From assembly GCA_014529385.2 (NCBI GenBank), contig CM043942.1:52196774-52260773 (forward strand): a stretch of 64,000 bases of DNA, given 5' to 3'. Position numbers and translations under genes: made by a program. The stretch's first letter is position 1. Each line of letters starts with the position of its first letter. The stretch is from Adiantum capillus-veneris. Lineage: Eukaryota > Streptophyta > Polypodiopsida > Polypodiales > Pteridaceae. Under the pieces are notes generated by a model. That model saw only the letters and a program-made list of their open reading frames with translations, made no database searches and was not told the DNA's origin. This document shows positions 1-12,071 of this stretch, piece by piece.

Positions 1-130
1 AATTTGTTCACCAGTTTCAAGAATTCCTTTCATCCATTTTTAAGAGAGGACCTGCAAAGGATATGTACGAGATCATAAAAATATTAATCACTTGTACTCT
101 ACCCTTGGAGGGGGGGAGCACATACTCCCA

Positions 131-367
131 CTAATGCATCTTGCTTTGCACTTTGTCCAAGACCCACAAGAACCTCTGCTTGTTGGTGATGTTGACCCCA
201 AGTGGGGCCGCTAGATGGCGGAATGCCTTTCCTTTAGAGACGACCTCTCCTAACCATTCAGATGGGTCGAACAAGTGACTCTCTAATAGCAAGCTCAATC
301 TTGATTCTTCAATATTGCACTTTGACCTTGAGCTGGTGGAAAACATTTGAACGATCCCCAAAGCCAT
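131..367 (-). pseudogene. LINE reverse transcriptase C-terminal fragment (tentative)
   Basis: A 78-residue open stretch contains GKAFRHLAAPLGVNITNKQR followed by a W-V-L-D-K segment. This resembles the region after the catalytic box of plant LINE reverse transcriptases, where a 'hLGxPhG' motif is followed by a Trp-rich helix. No catalytic motif lies within it and the frame is short, so this is at best a remnant. The rest of 1-1140 shows no gene I can support. It is AT-rich with scattered stops in all frames. Confidence 0.35.
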
Positions 368-1159
368 AGTAAGGTAGACTTAAAGCATGCCATGAATTAC
401 TTTATGTTTCAAAAAAGATATAAGGATAATATAAACATATTAATGTGGGTTTCTCTTCATTGGATTGCCTTTGGAGAGTTTTTGGATGTCATCTCCTACA
501 TCCTTCTACAGGAGATGTCACTATTGATAGCTATATTAGGACGATGATTTTAATTATTTGGTAACAAAGCATCCAAGATATAATTATCACTACCTTGATG
601 TGGATGCATAGAGAGTATTTACACATGTTTTCACCTTGGAAGGAAAGGAGGAAGGAGAGTGCTACCAAAATTAGGCCTTACTTCTTGTTGTCCACAACAA
701 CATATGGGTCACTTACTAGTATTAATTATATACAATAAGTACCTTAAAAATCATACATACGGGCACCAACACAACCCTGCTAGCTGACACTACATATGTG
801 AGTTGCTTTGTATGTACACCTTGCTAGAGCATGATAAAAATCCCACAAAAGGAAAGCATATTCACTATCATTACACTCCACTACATGTACATATATACAA
901 ATTACAAAAAGTGGGGTGTTCAAAAAATATGCGCACCATCATAATTTTTGAACGGTATCCTTCTTTTGCAATAAGCTCAAAAAATGCACAACAAAGAAAC
1001 TTAGCTTCCACATAGAATCAATATCCAACTAAAAAAAAAATGCTAGCTCTAAGAATACAGAAGTTTCACCAAGCCACAAACTAAGGAAATATACTCAAAC
1101 TCATATTCAAAGCAAACTAGTTCTCCCCAAATAACTAACAATGGTGAAAGCTCTGGCCA

Positions 1160-1650
1160 AAATCTAGTTGGGTGTTGGCGGCAAAAAATATATGGGACCC
1201 TCAATGGCCCCCAACAATAAAGATCTTTCTATGGAAAGTACTTTGGGGGGCCCTTTCAATTGTGGTCAAGATTTTAACCAGAGAGATAGGTTTGAATAGA
1301 TGCTTAGGGTGCAAAGCGGCCAGTGAGGATCCCCTCCACTTGTTCCAAAATTATCCATCTACAAGAGGCCTAGTGGGAAAATTATGCAAATGGGTACAAA
1401 AGACTTGGATGATCCCATTCTTCAAGATGAACTACTCTTGGGAGGCAAGGTGTGGAAGAACCAAGCCATCTTGATTTGCACACAAAGTGTCCGCTTTTGC
1501 TACTTCAAACAAACGTGGAAGTCTAGGAACCAGTGTGTCTTTGGAAAAGACCACTCGATGGCTAGCTTCAAAGAGATTACTCAAGAAAGTAGTGAAGCAA
1601 CCATCGATGTTAGAAAACAGAAGAACTCTGAAGACTGGCGTCAAGAAATA
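1160..1650 (+). pseudogene. LINE 3' coding remnant with zf-RVT zinc-binding domain
   Basis: The frame around 1172-1474 encodes KIFLWKVLWGALSIVVK, then RCLGCKAASEDPLHLF. This is the reverse-transcriptase zinc-binding (zf-RVT) pattern found at the C-terminus of plant LINEs: the FLWK opening, a C-x2-C pair, then an HLF where the family has HLF-x-C. A frame shift near 1390-1440 is needed to reach the following segment, WKSRNQCVFGK, which matches the usual LINE tail. The last Cys of the knuckle is replaced, as the text reads HLFQNYPS. It is a 3' fragment of an old element and nothing upstream gives a reverse transcriptase core. Confidence 0.7.
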
Positions 1651-1809
1651 TTTTCCCTCTTAACTCTAGCTCCCTCCAGCCAAAAAAATGTGACTCTCTC
1701 AGTAGCTATCGTATTTTATGGATTATGTAAACCCACATCCTATATCTGGTCCCTCAAGACATCCGTCGTGCTTGAAGTTGATTGTACATTTCTTTCTGGG
1801 TTAATTTAA

Positions 1810-2720
1810 GTAATCCACTCACAATTGTGAATTTGACAAAAAAGAAAAAGAAAAAGGAATAAAATGATGCAAAATAAAGATATTGTTCATAAGGTAGGCT
1901 CCTTTGCACTACAGTATGTTTGAAATGGACGATATAGTGAATGGAAGAAGTATGCATAATCAAATTGTCAACAGTTTTAGGTTTATTGCCTTTTTCTTCA
2001 TTTGCATGCCATGTAGTAGGATAGGATCTATGTGGCAAGGCACAGGTTCAATTCTTCAAGTTTGGGAGATACTATCCCAACTCTTGCAACATACTTTAGT
2101 ATGGAACCCTATTACTCTAGGCACTATATACTTTATCAGTATTTTCGCAAAGCTTTCATAATATGAACAATTTAACTTGATCTTTTAAAAGCAAGGTTAT
2201 TTAATTTACAAACATGTTTGAATGAACACATTACCTATTCAAGTCAATGCTCGTTTTGTCATGAAGTGTTCATTGCATTAGTGCTTTACACCAAAATGAG
2301 CAACTTTAATATAAGATCCGTCCGGGTTGGTTGCAAAGTGAACCCTTCTTGATGGTGATCGAGATTACAGGCTCCACCCATATTGCGATTATGCTTTGTT
2401 GTATTCCTAATGGTTTGGTTTATGGATGCCTCTCAGAAGGGTGGCTCCCTATTCTAGACTTTGTAATGTTTTGGGTTTTGGCTCTGAGGTAGTCCATCTC
2501 GAGGGGGATGTCTTATTGAGGTGGCAATCCACCTTATTTCCCTGTCAGCCTCTTTGTGTTTTTGCTTAGTTGTGACTTGTCTGGGTGAGCAAGTTGTCCT
2601 ATTGTAACTCCTTTTGAACTCCATGGCTCATTTGGAGCATGGAGGTGGTGTATGCTTTTCTAGTTTTTGATATATTTCAACTCACTTAGTTGAGTGACTA
2701 CTGCCAAAAGAAAAAAGATT
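1810..2720. other. Non-coding stretch, possibly a retroelement 3' tail
   Basis: There is no supported gene. The segment at about 2300-2716 has the composition of a LINE 3' untranslated region: G/T-rich text, a repeated TTGAGTG/ACTCACTTAG near the end, and a terminal CCAAAAGAAAAAAG. This is only a resemblance, and the stretch could belong to the remnant at 1160-1650 or to another copy. Confidence 0.3.
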
Positions 2721-2932
2721 CGTGCTCCATACAATCTAATCTTTTCATAAATGATCTTGAAACATATTTTAGTATGATATCATATTCAAAAAATCATGAG
2801 ACTTTGTACCCCTAGTTTCTATGCAACATGAGATAGCGTGTCCTTAGATGAAGCTAATCAAGCATGATAAGTTCATCCAAGCTATCTCATAGAATGATTT
2901 TGGTCTCTAGTAGACATTAATAAGCCCTCTCT

Positions 2933-3045
<113 letters not shown>

Positions 3046-3802
3046 ATATGGAACACATGGGAGTTGCTTAGAAGAGAGGCAAAAATGTGTCACATGGAAC
3101 ACATGGGATTTTCTTAGAAGGGTGAGATAAAAAGTGTATGTGTGTGTGTGTGTGTGTGTAACTTTTTTGGATGATATATGCAACTTTATGGGGTATAAAA
3201 GTCTATTCTGGCTTTTTAAAAGAAGCCTTTTTCTTAGCAAACTAGACATAAAAGAAGCCGTACAGAAGAAGAGAGTTAAGCGTACATGTGATACTTTATT
3301 ACTTTCTATCCTGAATGGATCTACCTTTTGAGTGAAATCTCTTTGTTTTTTGCAAAACTCACAATTTGTGAGTGGATTGTATTAAGCACAACAACAAATT
3401 TACAAACTAGCCTTAAACTCAAGCCGAGCCTTGAGGTGCTGAAGATTACAGATTGATTTTTTTCTAATTTTTCTATAGGTCCTTTAATTTCATACCCTTG
3501 CATTGCTCAATTTCCTTTTTATTTTATTTTATTGTTTTCACTTTGTTAGGTTAGAATTGTGTACTTTTTCTATAGAAGTTTCTACACGTTAAAAGAGAAT
3601 CGAGTGCATTGAGGAAGTAAGCCAAAAAAGGAAGGTTCAAAATATATCTAGTTGTTCTTACATGTCAAAGGTTTTTCACATTAGACAACTATATTTAGTG
3701 CTTCAACACATGGAGACACGTACCATCCTACCATTGGACATTAAAAGATTGCATTTATAGCTAGAGATAATAACACTTAGCTAATGATCTTATTTATTTC
3801 GC
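3046..3802. other. No gene seen
   Basis: This is AT-rich sequence between the microsatellite and the start of the gypsy long terminal repeat. The short frames have no recognisable domain. Confidence 0.6.
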
Positions 3803-4735
3803 AAGTTGTTGAGCGAAGACTACACCTATAATTTTTTGCTCACACGCATATTTTTGTGAACACTTATTGTAATAAACGTCTTTCCGACATTTCATTTCTT
3901 GATGGAGCCGATTCATTGTAATTAGCGGGACTCAATTGAGTTTCCAGCTTGTATTCACCAAGTAGTTTCACCTGCTTATGTAATTAGATTAGAGATGTGT
4001 TCACACCTCCAAGGCTGAAGTATAAGAGCCAATTATTGTAAACCTAAGGACAGTTTTTTTTGAATCATTAATCAAGATAAGTTTTGAGCGCCGTGACTGT
4101 GTCTGAGAGAGAGTCTTATCCTCTTGTTACGCGAGCTACGGAGCCGCCATTGGAGAAGCGACACCGCCATTGTGTTAGCAATGGCGAGAGCTACGCACCG
4201 ATACCAAGTGTGTGTGTATTCGACTTCTACGCGAGGTGAGCTCCCACGAGCTTCTATGTGAGTTTTCTTCCTACCTGTGTGTCGGAATTGAGCGTGCCAT
4301 ATATCTATAGAACCGCAGCGAGTAGAGCTACACATTAGTACATCGGAGTCGAATTCGGTCTCCTAAATTTTTCGGCTGTCTTCATACGCGTTTACCGCAC
4401 GGATGGTTACAGGTTGAGATTATATTGTAGATTCATAGGATATTGTCCTTACCTAGTGTAGAGATTCCCCTTTGAGTTTGAGGCTGATTCGATGACTTTA
4501 GATCACGTTTTGGATAGCATTTGTTTGTGGTACGGATTTCAGTCATTTGCGTATTTGAGAACTTAGGTTTGATTTCCTTGGTAGTGATTGTCATTAGAAG
4601 GTCGAGTAGGTGATTTGACACCCACCTATTTGTTTCCATGCACCTGCGAGTCAAGCTCTGTCCTCGTCTGACATTCTTGTTTGTCGGTTGAGTTCTCGCT
4701 ATCATAGCCACCGCTAGCGGCGTAACCGCCCAACA
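3803..4735 (+). repeat. Putative 5' LTR of the gypsy element
   Basis: The right end, CCAACA, is fixed by the primer-binding site that follows two bases later. The left end is guessed at TGTTGAGCG (3803). The segment contains GTATAAGAGCC (about 4020), a TATA-like box, followed by a T-run and TGAATCA, the usual look of a transcription start and R region. No second copy is in the window, so the length of about 930 bp is unverified. Confidence 0.5.
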
Positions 4736-4737
4736 TT

Positions 4738-4756
4738 TGGCGCCGCCGTCGGGGAC
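4738..4756 (+). other. Primer-binding site of the gypsy element
   Basis: TGGCGCCGCCGTCGGGGAC matches the TGGCGCCGTTGCCGGGGA type of primer-binding site used by many plant Ty3/gypsy elements, with the expected two-base gap after the LTR end. Confidence 0.8.
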
Positions 4757-6260
4757 GAGAGCCCTAAGTAGGTGACCTTAGACTAATCCTACGAGGTGAA
4801 TTGTTTCATTTACTTTGTATATTTTAGTTAGAAAGGTCTAGGAGTGGTGAACTCCGAGGATCTTTGAGAGGTACTAGGAAACTCGTGGTATTCCTGGGTC
4901 TTTCTTGTTTGACAGTTTTTTAGTTTAGATTAGATTGATTTTTGTTGGTGATTGAGTGATTGTTGAGATTGAGGTATTTGCTAGTCCGTGTGTGGGCAGT
5001 GAATCTCTTTATACTCACCATTGCAAAAACCCATTTTATGATTAGAAGTAGCTTAGGTAGGACTTGATTTGATCCTGATCTAGGGCTATTAAATCAGTGA
5101 TTTATTTGCTTGATGTGTTTGTTTGCATGTTAGATCACTAAACCATTGATTTGGTAGTGAAACTTGCATAAACAAAGTGTAGAGAGATTTTCTGTGAAAC
5201 TGAGTGTTGCTGAGCACTTAAGAGAGCTCTTGGAAGAGTTCTGTGCCAAAAAATTGGAATTTCTGTAACATTAGATATCATACGCGTATTATGTCTTAGG
5301 GGCTAAACAGAGACCAAACAGAAAATTTGACATTACCAAGAGTGTTCAGAAGGGGGGTTTTACCCCTAAGAGTCAACATAAAACAAGGGCTTTAACACTT
5401 CTAGAAACTCAAATACCATGTCCGAGTGCAAAAAAAAACGCAAAGAAAGGGAAAATTGATTCAGAGCTCTTCATTTTTTGCATTCAAACTTGATAAAACA
5501 CTTGAAACTCAAAGATAAACACTTGGAGAAGCTTAAAATAGAAAAGTGGGAAAATCTGTGAAAAAAGACAATCATACGCGTATAATGTCTTTTTGCACTT
5601 GCTGATGTGATTTTTGAATTTTGACTTGATAACATTGTTGCAAACATAGTGAATAGCTGAAATATCAAGTTTGACCAAAATTGGACAAAAAGACATCATA
5701 CGCATATAATGTCCTCCAACTTAATTCTGGGCAAATTTTGACATTTTGCTATCACAGATCCTTTGTACTAGTTGTGTCTAGAGCTTGTATTTCAAGTTTC
5801 ATACGTCAAAATTCGGGAAATTGCCTAGAAAAAGCTAATCTGGCCATAACTTGCACAACCAGAGTTCAAATTGAATTTTGTGAGTGGACAGAGCATAAGG
5901 GTGCTACACTAGGAGTGAGCAAAGCAAAAATATCCAAAATCTGGGAAAAAAGACATCATACGCGTATAATGTCTTTCTGAGCAAATCTGATACAAAATTT
6001 TCACTTGAGATAACAGAAGTCTTCCAATTGACAAAACAATCCATAGTTTTGACCAAGTATCATTCAGTTTAGATCACACTTTTGATCACAGAAACGGGGA
6101 TAAAACAAACTGCCGAGACTGAAAAGTTAGAATCCTCTAGGGGGATTGATGAATTTGAGATCCGGTAGATATCTCCAGAATAACCAACCGAGACAAAGAG
6201 AACAAGCGAGTGTTATATCAACCGAGGAGAGTGAAACCAAAGTGTATGCGACCGTTAGAG
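4757..6260 (+). other. Gypsy leader region, non-coding
   Basis: About 1.5 kb lies between the primer-binding site and the first Gag-like frame. It has no long open frame. It holds four copies of a 22-base near-palindrome and runs of related flanking text (such as AAAATCTGGGAAAAAAGAC), which suggests that a longer unit was duplicated. In family terms this is where packaging and translation signals lie. Confidence 0.6.
5274..5973. repeat. Four copies of a near-palindromic CATACGCGTATAATG motif
   Basis: Copies lie at 5274-5295, 5567-5589, 5692-5713 and 5952-5973. The core reads CATACGCGTATAATGTC, preceded by GACAT in the third and fourth copies. It is almost its own reverse complement, centred on ACGCGT. 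The first copy reads GATAT at the left and TATTATG at the right, the second has one extra base, and the third has a C-to-T/G-to-A type change in the core. A partial copy, CATACGCGT, lies in the LTR at about 4383. Confidence 0.92.
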
Positions 6261-6267
6261 CCGATCC

Positions 6268-8102
6268 TTGAAGGAAGTATTTTCCGATACTTCTTCAGAG
6301 AGATCTTACGAGATTTTCACTGAACACTTAGGATACTTGAACTTAAACGAAAGAGAAAACATGGCAGCAAGGATCATCAAACCCTTCGGCTGCAATGAAG
6401 CTATTGTTCATCAAGTATCAATATTGACAACAAGCAAAGTGCCAAGATCTACAAAGATGGTATGGGACACTACTACTGTGTGAAAATAGAAGATAGACCA
6501 AGTGAGTTCAAGGACTTAGTGCCTCTGAGCTATAGCGGAGATAGGTACCTAGATGATGAAGGAGGTATCATGTACTTGGTAGTCCTGAATCCTAACATTG
6601 TGGACAAGTGGGGATGGATGGGCACGAAAGCCAAAGTAGATGAAGAACCCGAAGAGAAAGCACCAACAATGAGCTTCCCTAATGCTAGATTAAGATGAGA
6701 AAATGAAACTTTGAGAATTAACATAGACAACGTCTACGTGGGGTTATACAAGTATAATAATGGAGAGGAAGATCTCTATTATAGATGCGAGGAACCCTAC
6801 GTTGATGAGTTGACAGAGCGGAAAAGACTTTATGTCTTTACCTACACAGAGGGATCAGAAACGAAGATTGTCGCATATGATAAGTATGGAAGACGATATG
6901 CAGCAATCGATAAAAAGGAGTTGGAAGGATACACATACTTTGGGTGACCACTCCACCATTATTATGTCACTCCAAGCCCACTGAGACCATCACCTACAAC
7001 TGTCTTGCCAGACCCGATGGCAACAGGTAGAGAGAGGACTCATGTAACTGAATCTTTCAGTCGACCTCATTATTCTATGCCAAGCCCAATGGGAACATTA
7101 CATTCTAGAGAGTCAATGTCTACGAATCGAGGTAGTGCAGTTCCATTCTCTACACATACTACGGTAGGTCCGATGTTTGCAACAACACCATCACATTTGC
7201 CTCCTAGTAGTAGATTCGTGGCAAGGGAGCCAACTAGAGCAGCACATGAAGTCCATGACACAAGAGAAAGTTTTAGTCGGGATATAGGAGCAATGAGATT
7301 GGTGGCAGACAATAGACGCATGAGACCATCTCAAGTGGCCAAGTGTATGCCAAATAGTGGCTCAAGAGATCCTTATGCACATGTCTCACTCTTTAAGCAA
7401 GTCTTATGAGCTGAGCTGATAACAGATTTCCACACACAATACGAAGGATTTGGTTTTACTTTAGAAGGGACGGCATTGACATGGTTTCAACCACTGAATG
7501 GTGGAGGTTTCCATGATATTGACCACTTGCTGCGAGAGTTTGCTGAGGAATTTTCGAAAAGATGGATCAAACACAACATGGTATCCCAAATATATGCTTT
7601 CAAACAGAAGGAGCAAGAAAAGGTGAAGGAAGCTTTGCTTCGCTTCAAACAATACATAGAGATATGTCCAGTACGGGAACGACCGCAAGATGACAGACTA
7701 TCTGTCCTCTTTATAGAAGGACCGAGAAATGACACTCTCAAGAAAGACTTGCACCTGAAAGCTTGTACAAGTTTTGAGCAAGTGACCAGAGAAGCATTGT
7801 ACTTAGTGGATAACTGTGCTGTTTATGGTGAGGTGACAACGGATACGGATGTCGCATCCAATAGCTCATCATCCGTAGCTAGCGAGACCACCACTAAGAA
7901 GAATGTCCAAATAGCAATAGTGCCGAACATGGAACAAATGATAGAAGATGCTATAAGGAGATTAGCACCATACCCTAAACCAATGCCAAAACTAACGAAA
8001 TGGTGTGCAATCGAACAAAAATGGACAAATCATTCAACAGAAGAGTGCTATTACAACAAGGGTTATGTGAAGGAGCATCATATGCACCTCCAGCTCAAAT
8101 AG
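6268..8102 (+). pseudogene. Gypsy Gag (capsid region), interrupted
   Basis: Successive frames at 6268-6483, 6462-6698, 6711-6947, 7005-7409 and 7476-8102 read as one decayed protein. The last block has the retrotransposon Gag core: TALTWFQPL, then EEFSKRWIKHN and a stretch rich in K and E with RFKQYIE. This corresponds to the helical Gag domain of plant gypsy elements. The linker at 7005-7409 is rich in S, P, T and R, as is usual between matrix-like and capsid parts. Stops at 6484, 6696, 6945 and 7407 and frame changes near 6460 show it is inactive. Confidence 0.75.
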
Positions 8103-8275
8103 CACCACCTCAGGTACATCCAGTACCTAGATACCCAACGGAAATGTACCAGGACCTATGGGGATAGAAAGACCGTAGCCGGTATTGGGGCAACAACCAC
8201 CCTTACCAGGAGTGAGACCAGTGGGTAGTAGATATGCACCCACCCTAGAGAATCAGGAAGAACGAGCTTTAGTGC

Positions 8276-9786
8276 TTGTTGACTTATTATGAAGATTTTG
8301 GTGCATCCATGGCTCCTACTGTGTATTACCCACATGAAGAACCAAAACAACCAGAACCTTGGAGCATGATAGGAAATGTTGGACCACCAACAACCGCACA
8401 TGCCTTAGATGAAGAGAGGTATAACTTGGACGCAAGAACACTTATGTTCATAGCTCATGGGGGGTTGTCAGGCCAAAGACCAGCCTACCCACAAAGAATA
8501 AATCAAGGGACACCAAGACCTGCATTGGGACCCTGTTATAAGTGTGGAGGTGACCATTTGATGAATGTTTGTCCACACATATAGATCATTAGAATAAATT
8601 CATATTGCACAGAGTGTGGTGTCACTCACTTCATTGAGGATTGTTCAAAGAATCCCAACAAATTGCAAAAGACAACATTGAACATGCTAGAGTCGATTCC
8701 TGCTAGCAGTGGGTCTGAAAATGAAACCAAAATACCAACACAAGTTGTGACTAGAGCTCAAGCAAAGAAAACCACTAGAGAACCAGAGAATGGAAAGTCA
8801 GAGATGGAATTGGCAAGTCAAGGACGACGAAGCCATAGAAACACATGGAAAGCTAGGAAAGCCCGCATGAAGCTGAAAAAAGAATAGCAAGACGCGATTC
8901 TAGTTGAGGAATTAAAACAAACAAAAGACAGATTAGAGAAACTTGAGAGTCAAAACGGAATACGGGAAATGGACTCTGAAAAGTCGAAACTGAAGAGTGT
9001 CAAAGAGACAACGAGTGTAAGCTCAGGGGGATCAGTGGTAGTCGACAAAGTACACGAACCATTGGATGCACTGATGAGAGCTTACGAAGCGAGATTAAAG
9101 AACAACCAAACTCAAGAACAACGGTGGTTGACTTATCCAAACGTGAATTGGAAAAGTAGAGACTCGAAATGTGTCAAAAAATGATCGAGACTGCACAAGC
9201 CTTGTTAGAACCACCTAGAGAACCAATGAATTGTGGAGCGGAAAACCCAATTCATCAAGAGACTATCCTCTCACGGGTAGTTGAAAAGCCTAACAGTGCA
9301 CAAAAGCCTAAAAATATGCACGGGGATGAACGTATAGTTATGAACACCACAGATCAAGAAATAGAGAGTTTTCATCCTGTGATACAGAGGTCTTACGGAA
9401 GAGATGAGGATTACAATGAGTTTTGGAAACAAGTGAGAGAGGCAAAATTTGCAAACGAGCTGAGTTGTCAAGCTAATCAGACTAATGGGGAAAAGGACGT
9501 CAGGAATCCTCCCATAGAGGAATTTGAGGCAAGATCTCAAGTGGACTTAGATCTGCATTCTTACTGGGGAGATGGAGGCTCTGTTAGAACAGTAGAGAGT
9601 AAACCTCATTTGCTGAAAACCTTGCCTTCATACTTAGGAGAATACGAAGTAAAATCTGAGATTAGAGCGCTTCCGTCACGAGGAATCTCTTCAGGAAAAG
9701 TTACAAACTCGCAAGGATTAATAGAGATTTTGTCAACACCACTAACATGCACTATCACCTTAGCTGAGCTTTTGAGACTATGAACA
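8276..9786 (+). pseudogene. Gypsy nucleocapsid with two CCHC knuckles and a charged linker
   Basis: At about 8531-8580 the text CYKCGGDHLMNVC is a complete C-x2-C-x4-H-x4-C zinc knuckle. A second, CTECGVTHFIEDC, follows at about 8610-8650 beyond a stop codon. Paired knuckles bind genomic RNA in retroelement nucleocapsids. Downstream frames (8663-8887, 8969-9184, 9169-9783) are highly charged and of low complexity and lead towards the protease. The stop between the knuckles (TAG at 8582-8584) and later frame changes make it a relic. Confidence 0.75.
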
Positions 9787-9789
9787 AAC

Positions 9790-10981
9790 ATGTGGGAAAC
9801 TGTAGGAAAATGCTTGGATAAATTTGGGATAAAAGACCCAACTACAAAACTGCAAGAGGGCATACGAGAGCTGAGTACGCCACAAAAAAACGCTAAGCTT
9901 GTACCTTTGAACAAGGTTGGAGAGTATTGCGAAGGCGAAGAGGGGAATACAATCTTACCAGTTGAATTCCACGGAGTTAACACGATGTAAATACTTGACA
10001 GCGGGGCTGGAGTAGCCATTGCTACGAAAGAAATCTGAAAAAAATGGGGAAAAATCGGCGATAAGAAAAACGAGGTTGAAACTCCAACTAGCGGACGGAC
10101 AAATGGAGAGACCTTTGGGACTGTTAGAGAAAGTTGTAGTGACTTCTTGTGGAATTGAATACGAGCATACTTTTGCTATTGTTGACTTTGGCAAGGAGAA
10201 TAACTATGATATTATACTTGGAAGACCATTCATGAGACAATTGAAAATGGTCCAGGATTGGGGTTACGACCACATATACTTGAGACACATGGAAACCACT
10301 ACTCGCGTGAACCTAAAAGACCATAGCTACAAGGATGTGAACCGAACACTAGTTGAAGAGTTTGATTCATCTACTTTGGCAGGATCAGAGTTTCCAGCTT
10401 GGTTAGGCAAACCCAAAGAGTTATCGATGTGTGGAGCTTCGAACTGTGGAAGTTTGAAGCGTGAAGAATGTGTTTTAGAAAGGGCAATTAAAGACGAAAA
10501 TTATATAGGTGAACCCTTTCCAAAGGATGCACTTGAACCATTAGAATGGACACACATTCTAGCAACCCTAGATGTTTGTGCAATTCAAGATGGTCCCACA
10601 ATGAAGTTTTGTGATAAAGATGGATATGATGTGGTTCCGTACTTCATGATGAGAGCTGTACTCGAAAAGGAGACTGGAAAGATTGATACACCAGAAAACA
10701 GAGATGAAGAGGAGATGTTTCACGACATTCCCGATCATCCAGAATGGGGAAATGAAGCTGACAACGAGTCCACAGACAACTCAAGCGAGAACGAGGAAAC
10801 CATAAAGGATGTCAGATTCTATGATTTCCCAAATCAGATTGAAAAACGCCAGAAATGCTACAGAGAAAAGAGAAAAACGAAAGGGGTTAGAAACACTCCG
10901 ATGCCTAAGATAAGAGGAAAAAACCAATTCCTAATTACTACTCCAAAAGTCATTGGGCAAGAGCTACAAATGAAACTTTAG
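9790..10981 (+). pseudogene. Gypsy aspartic protease region
   Basis: At about 9990-10010 the frame reads ILDSGAGVAIATK, the DSG active site of a retroviral-type aspartic protease, directly after a stop codon (TAA, 9988-9990). The second conserved block, YDIILGRPFMRQLK (about 10208-10250), is the C-terminal 'ILGRPFL' flap partner. After this comes about 200 residues of acidic linker (10400-10900). Cutting Gag-Pol would have been its role. The frame is broken at both sides of the active site. Confidence 0.75.
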
Positions 10982-11170
10982 TCAAGGTGGGTGATCTTGA
11001 GGAGCCATATGTTGCATTGATATATCATGGCTCCAAAATTAATCTTATGTCCAAGAGTTTTTATATGAAGGGCTCATGAAGGGCAAGTGGCCGATAGACA
11101 CAAGCCATGGTTGGATGATTAGAGCTACAAATAACTCATCAAGATTGGTCAAAATTGGTCAACCTGATTC
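10962..11170 (+). pseudogene. Second protease-like domain (DHG/YHG type)
   Basis: In a different frame from the preceding region, the text reads RATNETLVKVGDLEEPYVAL, then I-Y-H-G-S-K-INLMSKSFY, then KWPIDTSHGWMIRATNN. This resembles the second class of retroelement protease-like domain in plant gypsy elements, where D-H-G replaces D-S-G. Here the Asp is Tyr. Finding it just after a complete DSG protease suggests that two lineages have been joined, or that an archaic duplicated domain is kept. It is short and damaged. Confidence 0.55.
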
Positions 11171-11217
11171 TAGGGATAGGATGTCTGATCATCCAATACT
11201 ACTAGTGGAACCTTTTT

Positions 11218-11735
11218 AAAAGTGGGTGATGGATTTTGTGGGACCAGTGAAGCCTACAACAAGCAAGGGATGCAAATATATTTTAGTTGCTACAGATAAT
11301 TGTACTAAATAGGTGGAAGCAGTAGCTCTCAAGGAAAATAAAGCTCAGAGTGTGGCTAGATTTCTCTATCATAATATCATGACTAGTTTGTGTCATGATT
11401 CCTGTGGAACTGGTAAGTGATAGAGGAATCCATTTCCTAAATGAAACGATTTTTGAACTAACAAAAACTCATATGATTATGCATAAGAAGTCTACAGCTT
11501 ATCATCCTCAGGCCAATGGACAAACTGAGAGTACAAATAAGACCTTGGTCAGAATCTTGAAGAAGATTGTTTAGGATAATTAGAAAGATTAGGATGAGAA
11601 GTTAGATTCAGCATTGTGGTCTTTTAGGACAATTTTCAAGGTCACAACAGGTATGACTCCATTTAAATTGGTATATGGTCTTGAAGTGGTGGTGCCGATG
11701 GAATTTGTAGTCCCAAGTCTCATAGTTAGTGCTAA
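11218..11735 (+). pseudogene. Gypsy integrase core, interrupted
   Basis: The catalytic core of an rve integrase is readable in one frame with several stops. It contains WVMDFVGP (first Asp), then KYILVATDNCTK, VSDRGIHFLNE (second Asp), and STAYHPQANGQTES followed by the catalytic Glu region. The C-terminal MTPFKLVYGLE block is also present near 11650-11690. The N-terminal HHCC zinc finger is not seen, in keeping with the deletion that removed reverse transcriptase upstream. Stops at about 11310, 11420, 11570 and 11740 show it is dead. Confidence 0.85.
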
Positions 11736-12071
11736 AAAATGAGCCCTCAGATGTTAGTGCAACATAGGAGCAAATATTTGATTCAGCTAGAGGAGGACAG
11801 ATTGGTGAGCTCTTATATTTTTGAGGTGATACAGAGAAGGAGAAAAGATTGGGTAAGTATGAATGTTGAATTTAAAGTTTTCCAAATTAAAGATTGGGTG
11901 ATGCTTTATAACTCCAGATTGGTGAATCAGATTTGTGGTTGTGTCAAATGGTGATGATCTAAATCAAATTTGTGGTTGTGTCAAACACCAACTCAAAGTC
12001 ACCAGATGGCTAAGTTCTAGGAATGGTCAGTTGGATTTTGCCGCGTTGTATGTTCTCAAGTCAAAGCATGG

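Larger units (their letters stand above)
3803..12000 (+). mobile_element. Decayed Ty3/gypsy LTR retrotransposon lacking reverse transcriptase
   Basis: The order on the plus strand is: a putative 5' LTR, a primer-binding site, a long non-coding leader, Gag, CCHC knuckles, aspartic protease, a second protease-like domain, and an integrase core. Protease before integrase, with GPY-free HPQANGQTE-type integrase text, identifies Ty3/gypsy. The reverse transcriptase and RNase H that should sit between protease and integrase are absent. Only about 60 bases separate the second protease-like segment from the integrase. Many stops and frame changes interrupt the frame. No matching 3' LTR was found, so the right boundary near 12 kb is approximate. 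Confidence 0.8.
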
